From contig JAJEKV010000049.1 of NCBI GenBank assembly GCA_021234155.1, positions 1,143,487 to 1,207,486 on the forward strand: a DNA stretch of 64,000 bases, given 5' to 3'. Source of the DNA: Isoetes taiwanensis. Its lineage: Eukaryota; Streptophyta; Lycopodiopsida; Isoetales; Isoetaceae. Every line of letters begins with the position of its first letter. Position 1 is the stretch's first letter. The position numbers were made by a program, and so were the translations under genes. The notes beneath the pieces are model-generated. The model saw only the letters and a program-made list of their open reading frames with translations. It was not told where the DNA came from and searched no databases. Positions 24,047 to 35,109 of the stretch are shown piece after piece.

Positions 24047-24839
24047 AAACGTGAAAACAGGGGTTAGCGCAATTCTGCGCGGTGAAAAATGGCAAGAATG
24101 TCGGGTAGAACACGATTCTGTCGGATGAAACCTGTGTTTATCTCCGGAATGCAGAGTAAAAACTCCACTCCCCGTAAAAAAAGAAAGCGTCCAACATTCT
24201 TTAAAAGAAGATATGCCACGTGTCAGCATATGACTGGCGGATGCGGCAGAATTGCGCCTACCCTGTTTTTACGTATGTGCCAAATTGTATACTAGGTCTG
24301 GCCTTTCTATGTAGAGTCTGGTGTTTACTTGAAACTTACCACTTGAAGGATCTTTTTTCTTTTCAGATTATTGATAAGCCTATATTTGAAAATGGGTTTG
24401 TCTAAAAAGGCATCCATCAATTGCAAATGCCAAGCATCATGTTATCCGTTCTCATGTTTGCATGCAGGTTTAATCTAATTCAAGATCATTGAGGTTTGTT
24501 ACTTTGAGTTGAGATCACATGGCTTGGAATTTCAAGATTGTCAAAAGCGTCTTTCTCATATTGAGCAGACTAAGCTTATATGAAGACAAAACGACTGGCC
24601 TTTGCATTTTAGATACAGTTATAAATTTTTCAATTTCTTACAAGTTAGTGTAAGTTCTTGCATCTATGCCCCCTGCCTAAAAAATGCAAAATTGAAATTG
24701 ACTATGTTATTGTATAATAGGGAAATTAAGGCCCATGTTTTATAGCCGTAATTGTAAACCACCACTTTCAATGCCCAAAAAAAAAAAGCAAACTGGATCT
24801 TGAATAAAAAAGGGTAATCAACACTCCCTGGCACATCAA
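24047..24839. other. intergenic, nothing recognised
   Basis: No supported gene or repeat before the LINE-B copy. Confidence 0.5.
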
Positions 24840-26655
24840 ATATGGTTTTGTTGAAGCTGATACTTCTTGCATATTGGAGGTGCTAGAGAAATGGACACTA
24901 TACCTATTCTAACTTATGTTGGTTCCTTCTGCACATTGATTGAAGATAGCAGGAATCGCCGGCAGAACCTGTACTGTTGTTTCGTGGATTTTGCAAAGGC
25001 ATTCGACACAGTACCCCGCAATAAGCTATGGGACAGATTGCGGCAGCTGGGGACCCCCCCGGACTTGCGAGAATCGCATTATATAGGTTGTACTGAGGCA
25101 TGCTCGGGCCGTATCACATCAGCAAAGACAAGCCCGGTGACCGGTAGCATTGAGTCGCGTCGGGGTTGCCCCTCTCCCCCACACTCTTTGGCCTGTACAT
25201 TGATCGGGTTGGAAGATTGGCTCTCGAGCATGGAGGTGCGGCGCACATATCATGCATCACACAATCCGGCAACTCATATATCTTTGACGATGTCAACCTC
25301 ATGGCCTATACTCGAGGAGGACATGCAACGCCACTGGATGCTCTTGACACTTTTGCCAATTCAGCGGCGGCATGCAAGTTAACTTTGGCCAAAACTAGGG
25401 TGCCGCTAGTTGCATCATCCCGTCACCCAAGGCTTCCCACATTCACTTACCGGCGAGGGGAGGTAGAGGTGGCTCCAGGACCTACAAGTACTTGGGGATT
25501 GAGTTCTCAACTACCACCCATTGGGATGCGGCTATCGGGTTGCGGGTCACTGCGGGTTGGAAAGCACTATATGCCATGCAGAACAACGACCACAAGGCGA
25601 GTTGTATGCCGGGGTCACCGATCACATTTGTTTGGGCCTTGGTTGAGCCGGCCCTTTGTATGGGGCAGAAGTTTGGGGTCCAGTGATATCCCTCAACACC
25701 GAATGACCTCGAAAGGTGCGTAGAAGGCCTTCTTGGCACGGGCCCCGGGGTGAAGTCCACGATTCCGCATCAGATCCTACCCGTGAGACAGGATTTCTAC
25801 CCCTTCAACGGGTTGCATTGGAACGCCATATCGTTTACTTCCAAAAGGTAGTCGCTATGGCTGATACACGCTTTGCCCCGCTTTGCTTTGGCCGGCAATG
25901 GGTCCCCAACGCTGAAACTCGCCGGAAAGACAAGCAGTGCCTGGTTCTCACCGGGTGTGGTGCAAACGATGTGTCCGTGTCGTGACAAAGAAAGATCGCG
26001 AGGCACTTAAACTATACCTTGATGCTACTTTCCTTCGCAGCCGTGGGATGCGAGGCTCGACACATGTTAAGCGGGCACACTATCGCCAGCAAGTCAATCC
26101 TAGGCTCACAAGAGGCCCACACCAAGCATTCTTGTACACCCAGCTACCCATGAAGAAACGCAGCTTATAGCTTCCATTCGCGACGGGGCACATCGCCTCC
26201 GCATTGAAAAGGCGTTGGGCTCGTGAAGCACGGGAGCAAAGGCTTTTGCCGATGTTGCCACCGTAGCGATTGAGGATGAATGTCATGCCCTCCGGACGCC
26301 CAAACATTTGCCCATATCAGAGGCGATATGTTCGACATTACTAGTGCGGCCGCCAGCCGTTGCATCGGTTATTGGCTACGGCGTCAGTGGGTTTGTTGGG
26401 GTCATACCTCCAGGAGGTTATGGATGCACGGACTCGTTTGTGTCCTACGGGACGGTATTGAACTGTCCTATGCAATTGTACAGTGTGCCAGCAGGCTTAT
26501 TACTGCTAAGGTTTTTCCCTCGAAAACCCTTCGGGGCCGGGGGTTTTTTAATCCTGTCAGTAATATGCTTGCTGCTCTCTTTTTTTTGTTTGGGTCCCAT
26601 AGGCCAATTGGTCTCCGTGGACGCTAAAAACCTATTCTATTCTATTCTATTCTAA
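24840..26655 (+). mobile_element. LINE-B copy, reverse transcriptase to 3' tail, broken
   Basis: This 5'-truncated non-LTR retrotransposon starts within the reverse transcriptase: LIEDSRNRRQNLYCCFVDF, then FAKAFDTVPR. A frameshifted GCPLSP-type block follows, then a DDVNLMAYT block (the expected YADD is damaged), the post-RT region (YFQKVVAMADTR) and the basic C terminus. The 3' UTR holds a stem-type module (26497-26570), the block GGTCTCCGTGGACGCTAAAAA and a (TATTC)n tail to about 26655. There are many stops and frameshifts. Together with the 39.5-kb and 44-kb copies it defines the LINE-B family, which ends in a microsatellite rather than poly(A). Confidence 0.82.
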
Positions 26656-26984
26656 CTTATTTGTTCATCTCGTGATTGAAGTGTATTTTGTGATTGAAAT
26701 ATAGTTGAGTGCTATCATTTTTTCCTCTTGCTACTTCATTATATTAGACTTGGAAATCATGAAACTACAATAAAAATTGTCATGGGATGAACACCACCAT
26801 CCTCATCCACGTTTGTGATTAATTAACACACAAGGGTATTTAACAATTTCTTGTTATTTTCGTACTTTGGCATTAGTTAGCATCTTTTGAAGTGTTCTTC
26901 TAAGTACAATTGAATAGATGATTAGATTACCATAGAAACATCATTGTGTTATTTTGTTTCCATGGGTGTCTCCTTTTTGTTCTA

Positions 26985-27021
26985 GAGTGTGGCATGATAT
27001 AAAAATACTATCTATCTATCT
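26985..27021 (+). repeat. SINE 3' end fragment with ATCT tail
   Basis: GTGGCATGATATAAAAATACTATCTATCTATCT resembles the end of the SINE at 13060-13106 (GTGGCGTGACGTTAAAACTACTATCTATC). The tRNA-like head is not recognisable upstream. Confidence 0.45.
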
Positions 27022-27516
27022 TTCTTCCGGTCATCAGTAACACCGATAACATCCCATTTCCCTATTAAAAATGAAATTTTGGGACCAGAATATATTCTTT
27101 GTGCGTTGCATAATATTTCCATATTTGGCAATGGGCGGTGGCAGCCATTATGCAGGATATAGTGGAGGGTGTATCGTGGATTTGTGCCAAGGTCTTCTAA
27201 TTCATTTTCATTACAAGTTTTAGCAGCTTTCTGCATAAAGCAGATAGGGAGGATCGGACGACAGCGTCTCTACAGGGGCCACGAGCAATTTTCTTTTTTT
27301 TGAGTAAGCACTCTTACATTAATTGCCTGTGTCAACATAAGCGCGGTAATGTCGGACACCAATGTAATCATACTTATGTGCGACAATGCCATGCATTTCC
27401 TTTTTACTGTGGCTAAAAGGAAATAATGTCTATTCGTACCAATATTAATATGCTCTGTTGGCGAAATTGCACATATGGACGTTAAAGGCCGAGTAAAAAC
27501 ACTTATCAAGACATTA

Positions 27517-27547
27517 GCTCGGCAACGCCGGGCACACGTTTACTAGT
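27517..27547 (+). mobile_element. Helitron-like 3' terminus
   Basis: Hairpin GCTCGGC/AAC/GCCGGGC (one G-T pair) is followed after 9 nt by CTAG and T, which matches the Helitron 3' consensus. It is almost the same hairpin as at 9428-9444. The 5' end of the element was not located. Confidence 0.5.
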
Positions 27548-28885
27548 ATTATTTGAGCTTCAATCTCTTATCGTAATGACTGATCGGTCAAAATTTCTGG
27601 GATATTATGCCAGTTTTACATGACATAAAATTTCTCCCCTATTTGCGGAGCGGCGCTGCTGACTCCTCTGGTTCAATTCCTTTGTTTTCCACACATCGCA
27701 CCTAGAAGCATTCCATCGTTGCAACCTTCAGGAAAAAGAAATAGTTTCTTGATTTGGTTTCGCACAGGGCATATTACGAAGATCAGGCTATGGAGCTTGT
27801 AATACCGCAGTTCTGAACATGGGCAAAAGCAAAAGGCCTAAGCATTGTTATCTTTCTTCCCCATCATAGCCAAATCCAACAACTTTATCTAAAGCTTTGC
27901 ATCTACTGACACAAAGCAAGGATTTTTTGTTGAGAGCTTTAATAAAGATCTATTTGCCTAGCATTTAGCATTTTGTTAATTTATTTTGGCTTATTGGTCT
28001 GCCACAAAGGAGAGCAAAGACGAACCTAAAGAGAAAATTCTCTGCCTAGAATAGCATTTCGGCACAGGAAGTAATGCCATAGCCATTCCAAAAAGATCTT
28101 TCCTCTACTGCCGTCCTACACCATAGCTACTCAAAGAATATAATTTTGCCAACTGGTCATTACGTCTTGTAATTTCCACCTGTCGGCCATTACGCCTATA
28201 AAGGGTTCAGCGGCACCGCCCCAGGGGATTCACCTTTGATCAGCGTATAACCCATGAGAGTTCAACGGAGGGGTGTTTTTTGGACCATTTGCGTACATAT
28301 ACTTAGGGGTTAGGGGTGTTTTTAGGCACTAATTTGGAGCAATATCTATACACAGAGGGGTCAGATTGCCTTTCAAAGGGGGGTTTTTTGCTACCCTCCG
28401 AACGCAGATGCCATACCCCCCTTATGTATAAGTGCACCTCCCGGGGGCACCGCCAGACTCAGCGGAGCACTCGCGGCTCTGTCGCTTATGCTTTGCCTCG
28501 TCTGGCGGAGCTGCTATATAGAGCCCTTTACATGGCGTGATGGACCTTCAGGTGGATATTACCTAGCACATAATTTCAATGGGTTCAAAACAAATCCTGG
28601 TCACTTCAGTTTTTCAGATGCAGTGATGGTGCATTTGAAAAAAGTCCCGGATGCGGTGCCATGTCAATCGAAATCAGTTGGGGTGAAAGTAATGGGAACG
28701 GCAAAACGTGCCGGTGGAATTCCATTACTTATTTGGCTCAAGGAATTCCATAGCCATCGTTCAAAAGCTGGATTTTTGCCATATAAAGTCGGACCCTGCA
28801 TTTTTGAAGTCACCCCACTTCCTTGCGCCATAGCCGCTTCCTTGCCAAGAGCTTCGCCACGCGGCAGCATCCCATTCGTAATATG
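27548..28885. other. intergenic, nothing firm
   Basis: A 132-codon open frame at 28488-28886 has no recognisable family and is probably chance. Around 28440-28575 the sequence TGGCGGAG ... ATTACCTAGCACATAA resembles the right arm of the adjacent foldback. Confidence 0.4.
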
Positions 28886-29007
28886 AACCTTATGTTAATT
28901 ACATAGGGTAATCTAAGCCGCTCGTACGCCGCCTCGGCTGGCGGAGCCGCCTCACCACTTCATATGGCGCAAAACACTTGGGGCGTAGATTACCTAGTAC
29001 ATAAGTT
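28886..29007. mobile_element. about 120-bp foldback (MITE-like)
   Basis: The left arm AACCTTATG...GGGTAATCTAAGCC is an inverted, gapped copy of the right arm GGCGTAGATTACCTAGTACATAAGTT. The centre is GC-rich. The right-end motif GATTAYCTAGTACATAA recurs at about 45770-45793 and, in part, at 28552-28575. Confidence 0.5.
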
Positions 29008-29395
29008 GTTCTCTATGGTATACGACCATGCTCGAGGCATATCTTGGTACCACTTATAAGCTAAAATTAGTCCATGCCTAGATTGGAATAGTTAGGGATC
29101 AAACTTGGTGATCTATTTGTTGCTAAATACTAGAATCACATCAAAATGGTATGCGAATTGCAAGAAATATCATAGCTTGCAATTGAATTTACATACCACC
29201 TTCCTAATAAGGTTATATAATTAAATGGTCCATAATGGGCTATTTTTGTTGTAGCTATGTATTATTTTTTTTCATATGGCAATGGCAAAGATCTCGAATA
29301 GTTGTAGGTAATTTCTTGAGTTTGTCTAGGACATTGCTTTATAGTTACAACAAGAATTTTGTTAGGTCCATTATATATGAAATAATACATTCTTT

Positions 29396-29612
29396 GTGAA
29401 TAAAGCTAGCATTAATGCCTTTGTTGATAGAAATTTCAACACTCCTTGTGAATAAAACTATCATAACGTCTTTGTTGATGGAAATTTCAACTTGTGCACA
29501 AAGATAGCATGACATATTGTTGATGAAAATTACAGCATTTCTTGCTAATAAAGATAAGATAAGATAAGATATGCTAATAAAGCTAGCATGCCATCATCGT
29601 TGATAGAAATTT
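29396..29612. repeat. degenerate tandem repeat, about 55-60 bp unit
   Basis: Four diverged units share AATAAAGCTAGCAT and TTTGTTGATAGAAATTTCA. A short (ATAAG)n run at about 29560-29575 lies inside and resembles a LINE-B-type microsatellite. Confidence 0.65.
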
Positions 29613-30372
29613 CCATGAGAACATGGCGAAGCCCAAGCTTCAGCGTATGTGCCTAAAGAGTCATGTTTGCCTGCCTAGCTTATTTTTTGCCATTTTTTTT
29701 TTTGCTCTGTTTGTGTATGTTCTCGCAGGTACGCTCCTTTCATTATGCGTTCAGTATTTCCAAAAGAGAGAGTTGGAACTTCATTCTATCTCCAGTTATA
29801 ATCTTAGAAATCGGTTTTCCAACGTGTCCTGTTCATGTTTTGATTCCACAAAGAGGTAAGATCTCTGAACAAAACTCACAAGCAGGATACATTTACGCCC
29901 TTAGTGCACAGACCAACGCCATAGCAACGGCTATACCAAGGGTTTGTGTTTGGATTCAAGAAAAACATTGCATAAAAAGAGAAGGAATCGAACTAGACTC
30001 AATTGGAAGTAAGAGTAGACTTACTTGGAAGCAATCGAAGGGGCAGTGCCAATTTGAGCAACCGATTTCAGAATTATACAGTGGGCAACACTTCTTATAT
30101 GGCAAATGCCGGATCAAGCTGTCCACCGCCAGACTGGATCATTTAATTTACCATAAAGCTGTCGCGACAGATCCAGAGCAGAGGATTGCTTCCAAAGCAA
30201 GAAATCCAGAGCCCGTCAAATTTTCTTTCTTATTTTCATTTATTCTTTTTCAAAAACACGTGTCTCTTTCAGGTTTTTTGCTGGGGAAAAAATATTACCC
30301 TCAAACAGAAATGGGGACTGCATTATATAATTATGATATGATATAGAAATTTCAAATTAATATAAAAAGCAT

Positions 30373-30830
30373 GATATGAACCACTATTGGTTTTACAAAA
30401 CCAATATATGCATAAAACACATCTTCTAAACTATTGAATGATTGTAGTATTTATGTAATTAAGCATAATATAAACTATCAATGATATTGCTAAACCAATG
30501 TACATTTAAAAATAATCTTACAAACTGATGATGATTTTTTGAAACTAGTATGAAATTTAGAATTAGTACAAAAAATATGATATGAATCACTATTGGTTTT
30601 GCAAAATCAATATATGCATAAAATACATCTTACAAACTATTGATGATTTAAAAAAACTATTGTATGATTGTCGAATTCATGTAATTAAACATGATATGAA
30701 CTAGCAATGTTTTTGCTAAATCAATGTACACTTAAAAACAATCTTACAAACTAATGATGATTTCTAGAAACTAGTGTGAAATTTCAAATCAGTACAAAAA
30801 ATATGATATGAACGACTATTGGTTTTGCAT
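30373..30830. repeat. AT-rich tandem repeat, about 206-226 bp unit
   Basis: The motif ATGATATGAAYCACTATTGG recurs at about 30373, 30579 and 30805, with matching sequence between, giving about 2.2 copies. It could be a satellite seed or a duplicated AT-rich element. No gene. Confidence 0.75.
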
Positions 30831-30934
30831 AACCATGAAGGACACGTGTTTTTTTTTTAGATTATGGATTGTTGTATAAAAAAACCGTATACATACTGGT
30901 TTTTATGTTAATTTTTTATACAAGTTCATTTTTG

Positions 30935-31128
30935 GGGGCCTTGTGCAGCATACTTATTACTGCTAAGGTTTTTCCCTCGAAAACCCTTCGGGGTGGGGGT
31001 TTTTTAATCCTGTCAGTAATACGTTGCTACTCTCTTTTTTGTTTGGGTCCCATAGGCCAATTGGTCTCTGTGGACGCTAAAAATCTATTATATTCTATTC
31101 TATTCTATTCTATTCTATTCTATTCTAT
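30935..31128 (+). mobile_element. LINE-B 3' end (severely truncated) with (TTCTA)n tail
   Basis: Only the 3' UTR of LINE-B is present: the stem-type module at about 30955-31020, the GGTCTCTGTGGACGCTAAAAA block and a clean (TATTC)n run of about eight units ending at 31128. The whole insert is only about 190 bp. Confidence 0.8.
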
Positions 31129-32936
31129 GGACTGCTTGGCTACAGACTTGCAAGGTCTTGAGACTTAATTTGATGATGAGATAAGACTTGTGTCTTGCTC
31201 TTCAAATATGCAATGCTTTTTGATAAATGTCCTTAGTGTCAGACTGGTAGTAGCAAACCATCATCTGCATAAGAATAATATTTTGGTCCTCAATTTGTGG
31301 TAGGCACTCATCTCCATTGGTAGATTTGCAGGTGGCAAATACTACAAAGTAAGAAATGCGTACCATGTTAAACACGTATCAGGCCAACATATAGTTGTAG
31401 ACTGTAAGTAGTTGGTCTTCTTGCCTTCAAACATACTGTAATTCCAAAGAAGGTACTGCAAGTAAATGACCTCCATCTATCATTCTTGAACGTTATGCTG
31501 CCATAAAAAAAGGTCGAAAAATAATGGTACCAGAATGAAGACCAAGCATGGTTTAATTAGATTGTCAGCTATGGTAATCATTATTGAACTGTGTTAGAAG
31601 CCTCAACCTCATGAAGAAAATAAGAAAAAGGTTTTCAACATATTAGAACCTCAACCTCATAAGAAAATTTACAAAAAAAAATTTTTCGCACCCAAAAAAG
31701 CCAAATTTAAGTGATATATATGGCACATCCCTTCCTCAACGAATGCAGCTTGGCATGCAGCAAGCATCAAGATGCAGTGAGCATTATGAGACCGGGCAGC
31801 CTAGCCATTTTAAATTAGAATGGACAAAGGAACCTATCAAGGAGGATCAAACAAAGAATCAGTTATAATTGATATTAGAAAAGCTCGAAAGCATAAGAAT
31901 TCGTGCTTTACCCGAGGCCTCTTGCATGCAAGTAGCCTATAAGAAGTTTCTGCAATCGAAAGTAAAAACTGACTAATTATAGCACATGCACAAAATTTAC
32001 AAATGCAAAAAGTGTAGTGTATATAACCTGCTTGTGATCTCATACATGTAACATCATCAAAGCATATGAACTTATATAATAAAGAGTAAAATTAGAGAAC
32101 AAACCAAAATTGACAGAGATCAATCAAACACCGCATGCACCAAGAAACACTAAAAGGAAAAGACAGAACTGAAGGTTCTCATACTTTGTGTGTTGCTAAG
32201 CCTAATTAAGATCTATCAGAAATGAAGGAACGAAGAGGACATATATGCTAAGGACACTATGTTCATCTTTTAATTCTATATTCTTGCTTCTAGACCAATT
32301 GCCTTCTTGCTTGTAGACTATTCCTGCTTCTAGCCTATTGCAAAATAATAATTCCCAAGTAAAAGTTGAAAAGGCTGAGAAGGCAATTGGACTTTACACT
32401 GGAATCTCACAAATTTTTTCACCTTGCAACTTAAAAACCAGTGACACCAACTGACAATATTTGCCTTGTTCATAATAGTACAGTTAGTTAAGCTCGCTTA
32501 TGCACTCCATGGCTCACTTGCTTCGCATGAGTGCTATTAATAGGGATTTCGAGCATTAACTTGACAGAATGGTCCAGCACAAATGAGGTTTTCAAGTCAA
32601 AATAGGTGATTCCAAAAGGCAGATACAGTAAAGGCTCTATGGTTACGTGTAAATAAGTATGAACCTCAAGAAATAACCACATTGTACCTATAAAAGTAAA
32701 TATTTGGTATATTACCTTTTAGCTACATTGAGGCTGATCATCCTGAGTTGCAAAGGCAGGAATCACGTCCATTACACAGATTCTTCACATAGTAGCCTTA
32801 ACTTCAGCTTATTTCATTCCGCGAAAAACAATAATTTTTCATAACTGGTTACATGTTTCATTTTATGCCACATAATGAGACCGATTTGAAATTGTAAGTC
32901 ACACAATAGATGTAACTTTGAAACAACATATACATC
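31129..32936. other. intergenic, nothing recognised
   Basis: AT-rich. No supported gene, RNA or repeat up to the LINE-A target-site duplication. Confidence 0.5.
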
Positions 32937-33375
32937 AACATAACAAATAAAGGGTAAAGTGTAAACTCGGAGTGGAATGCTTGTTGGCTGGGAAAAAAGT
33001 CGCAGGTAGGGCGCCGTACTTTGCCGGAGCAAACTTTGAGCGGCCATAACTTTGGCGTTCGGGGTCAGAATTCAGTGTTCTTTACACCGTTGGAAAGCTC
33101 TCTTCGAGCCCTTTCCATTGGTATATTATATGAATGCTTTTACAGAAGTTTACTGGTGAAAGTCAAGGGTCTTTCAGTTTCGGCCGTATTCCAGAATCTT
33201 GCCTGAAATCCTCTGAGGATTGGAGGTAGTAGCAGGGTTGATTAGGCTCAGTGGAGCAACCTGCACTATTCTCTTGGGTGTATCTCTGTGTCTTAGGGGT
33301 TTGTTGTAGCGGGGGTTTTCCACAACAGGGCGTGGTGTAGGTTTTAGTGAAGGGGTTTTCACTTCAGATGTCTCA

Positions 33376-35109
33376 ATGTCTGAATCTTCTATCAAGGATA
33401 ATGTTCGGTGGAAGGATTTAGCACGAAAGTCTGACTTACGGTCTCTGAGTCAAATGGAGAAGGCTGGTGGGTTTCCAGAAAATTTTTGTTCTTATACTCC
33501 TTTAGGCCCAAGCCATGCAGGTGAAGTAGCAAAGATGCATAAGCAGGTAAATACATCAACTGTTTCAGTTTCAAAGGCATTGCAACCCTTGAAATCTCTG
33601 TTTGCAGGGACTGAGGAAGTAAATAAAATGACAAATGATAAAATAGTGGGCAAAACAAGTATGGAGGTACTAGCCAATGTTTCTGAGGATTTTCCATGTG
33701 CTGAGGCTTTACAGGTGGAGAACGGAGATGCTGAGGCACCTAAAGCTACTGAAAGTAATCATGATGGGTTTGTAGATTTGAGGTCTAATCCTGTTCGCCA
33801 AGATCCTCCAAATGCTTGGAGATCAAATGACATAGTTAACAGATTGAGGAATGCTCATTTCAGTAGTTGGGTGCGTAAAGATCTTGCTCATAATTATACG
33901 AGTTCACGTGTGCAGGAAGCGCTTACTTTCTTGGATCATGGTAATAAGCAGGATTTTTTTGAAGTGTTGAAAGAGAGGAAAGGGGAGTTTTCGCATTCTG
34001 GTTGTGTGGAGGACTTTGTTCAAGGCTTTAATGGTACTGTTGCTGGAAACAAAGTTTGTGGCGTACCAGTTATCGAAGTGGATCAATCGGAGCATCGAAA
34101 GTGTGTGGCTAAACTGGTGGCACATTCTGTAATTGGGTACTATGCTGGAAATTATTTTAATTCTACTAAAATTACTGGATGGATTGGTTCTATGCTCAGA
34201 AGGATGTCTATTGCACCTTTTAATTCTTTCAAAGTGTTAGGCAATAATTTCTTTTTGCTGGGGTTTGACGATGAAGCGCCTGTTAATAGATTGACTTCAA
34301 GAGGTGTTTTCTCAATAGGAGGCTCATGTGTCATTTTTCAGCATTATTCACCAGGCTTTTCTGCTGATAATCCTTATAAAGCAATGCCGCCTTGCTGGTT
34401 TCAAATTCATGGTTTGCCACCGGATCTATTGCTTCCAAAGTTCCTTATTTCTATTGCTAATGGTATTGGTAAGCATATATCTCATTCAATCCTCAGAGGT
34501 GCTCGTGTCTGTGTAGCATTACCAATGGATCAGAGTCTTCCTAAGGAGGTAATAATGAAGAGTGGGGAGTTTTTCTCACGCTTTAACTTAGAGCTTTTGA
34601 ATGGCAGTGAGTTAAAGTGTTGGTTTCCTTCTTTGAAGATTCTGGATGTAGATGTGCAGAAGGAATATCCCATTGGTGGTCAACAGCAAAATATGGATAT
34701 GTCTGCAACTCCTCCAGAAGTTGTTCCAGAGAATCTGGATGAAAAGCAGGTATCTGGTTTGCAAGAATGTGGAAAAGTTCCAATGGTGGTTGGTGAGGAT
34801 GTTCATGATTCATCACCAGATGAAGAGATGGTCAAATGTTCCAATGATGAGTTGGCATGGCAAAGTCCTAGAAAGCGTAAAAGTAAAGCACGGGTGACGC
34901 ATCACCTGGATAATGGTGATAACATAGAGTCAGGGGCTGGTGACGATTCATCTGAGGAGGAAGATAGGCACAAGGATACTGGTGATATTAGTGCGCATAA
35001 CCTGGACCAGGCCTTGGTTTTATATAAGCCACATGAAACTGAGCTAAAAGTGAGAAAAGTCTCCTCAAAAAAGAGGCGGAAGGAGAAATCCAAAATACCT
35101 CATGCTTAA
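33376..35109 (+). CDS. LINE-A ORF1, DUF4283-type nucleic-acid-binding protein
   Basis: A 577-residue open frame. The centre (about residues 230-420, from LVAHSVIGYYAGNYF through MPPCWFQIHGLPPDLL to FSRFNLELL) has the DUF4283 pattern found in ORF1 of plant LINEs, thought to bind the element RNA. The last 20 residues are strongly basic (SSKKRRKEKSK) and may serve nuclear import or RNA binding. I see no CX2CX4HX4C zinc knuckle, which many plant ORF1 proteins carry after DUF4283. The stop overlaps the ORF2 start by 8 nt (ATGCTTAA), pointing to coupled or reinitiated translation of ORF2. This frame is unbroken, unlike ORF2. Confidence 0.85.
   Translation: MSESSIKDNVRWKDLARKSDLRSLSQMEKAGGFPENFCSYTPLGPSHAGEVAKMHKQVNTSTVSVSKALQPLKSLFAGTEEVNKMTNDKIVGKTSMEVLANVSEDFPCAEALQVENGDAEAPKATESNHDGFVDLRSNPVRQDPPNAWRSNDIVNRLRNAHFSSWVRKDLAHNYTSSRVQEALTFLDHGNKQDFFEVLKERKGEFSHSGCVEDFVQGFNGTVAGNKVCGVPVIEVDQSEHRKCVAKLVAHSVIGYYAGNYFNSTKITGWIGSMLRRMSIAPFNSFKVLGNNFFLLGFDDEAPVNRLTSRGVFSIGGSCVIFQHYSPGFSADNPYKAMPPCWFQIHGLPPDLLLPKFLISIANGIGKHISHSILRGARVCVALPMDQSLPKEVIMKSGEFFSRFNLELLNGSELKCWFPSLKILDVDVQKEYPIGGQQQNMDMSATPPEVVPENLDEKQVSGLQECGKVPMVVGEDVHDSSPDEEMVKCSNDELAWQSPRKRKSKARVTHHLDNGDNIESGAGDDSSEEEDRHKDTGDISAHNLDQALVLYKPHETELKVRKVSSKKRRKEKSKIPHA

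Noticed and set aside
24840-26655. Large open frames as host genes
   Set aside because: Reverse transcriptase motifs and the shared 3' tail show that they are pieces of a LINE.
28488-28886. 132-codon ORF as a gene
   Set aside because: No recognisable domain, no flanking splice sites, and part overlaps a foldback-like motif.
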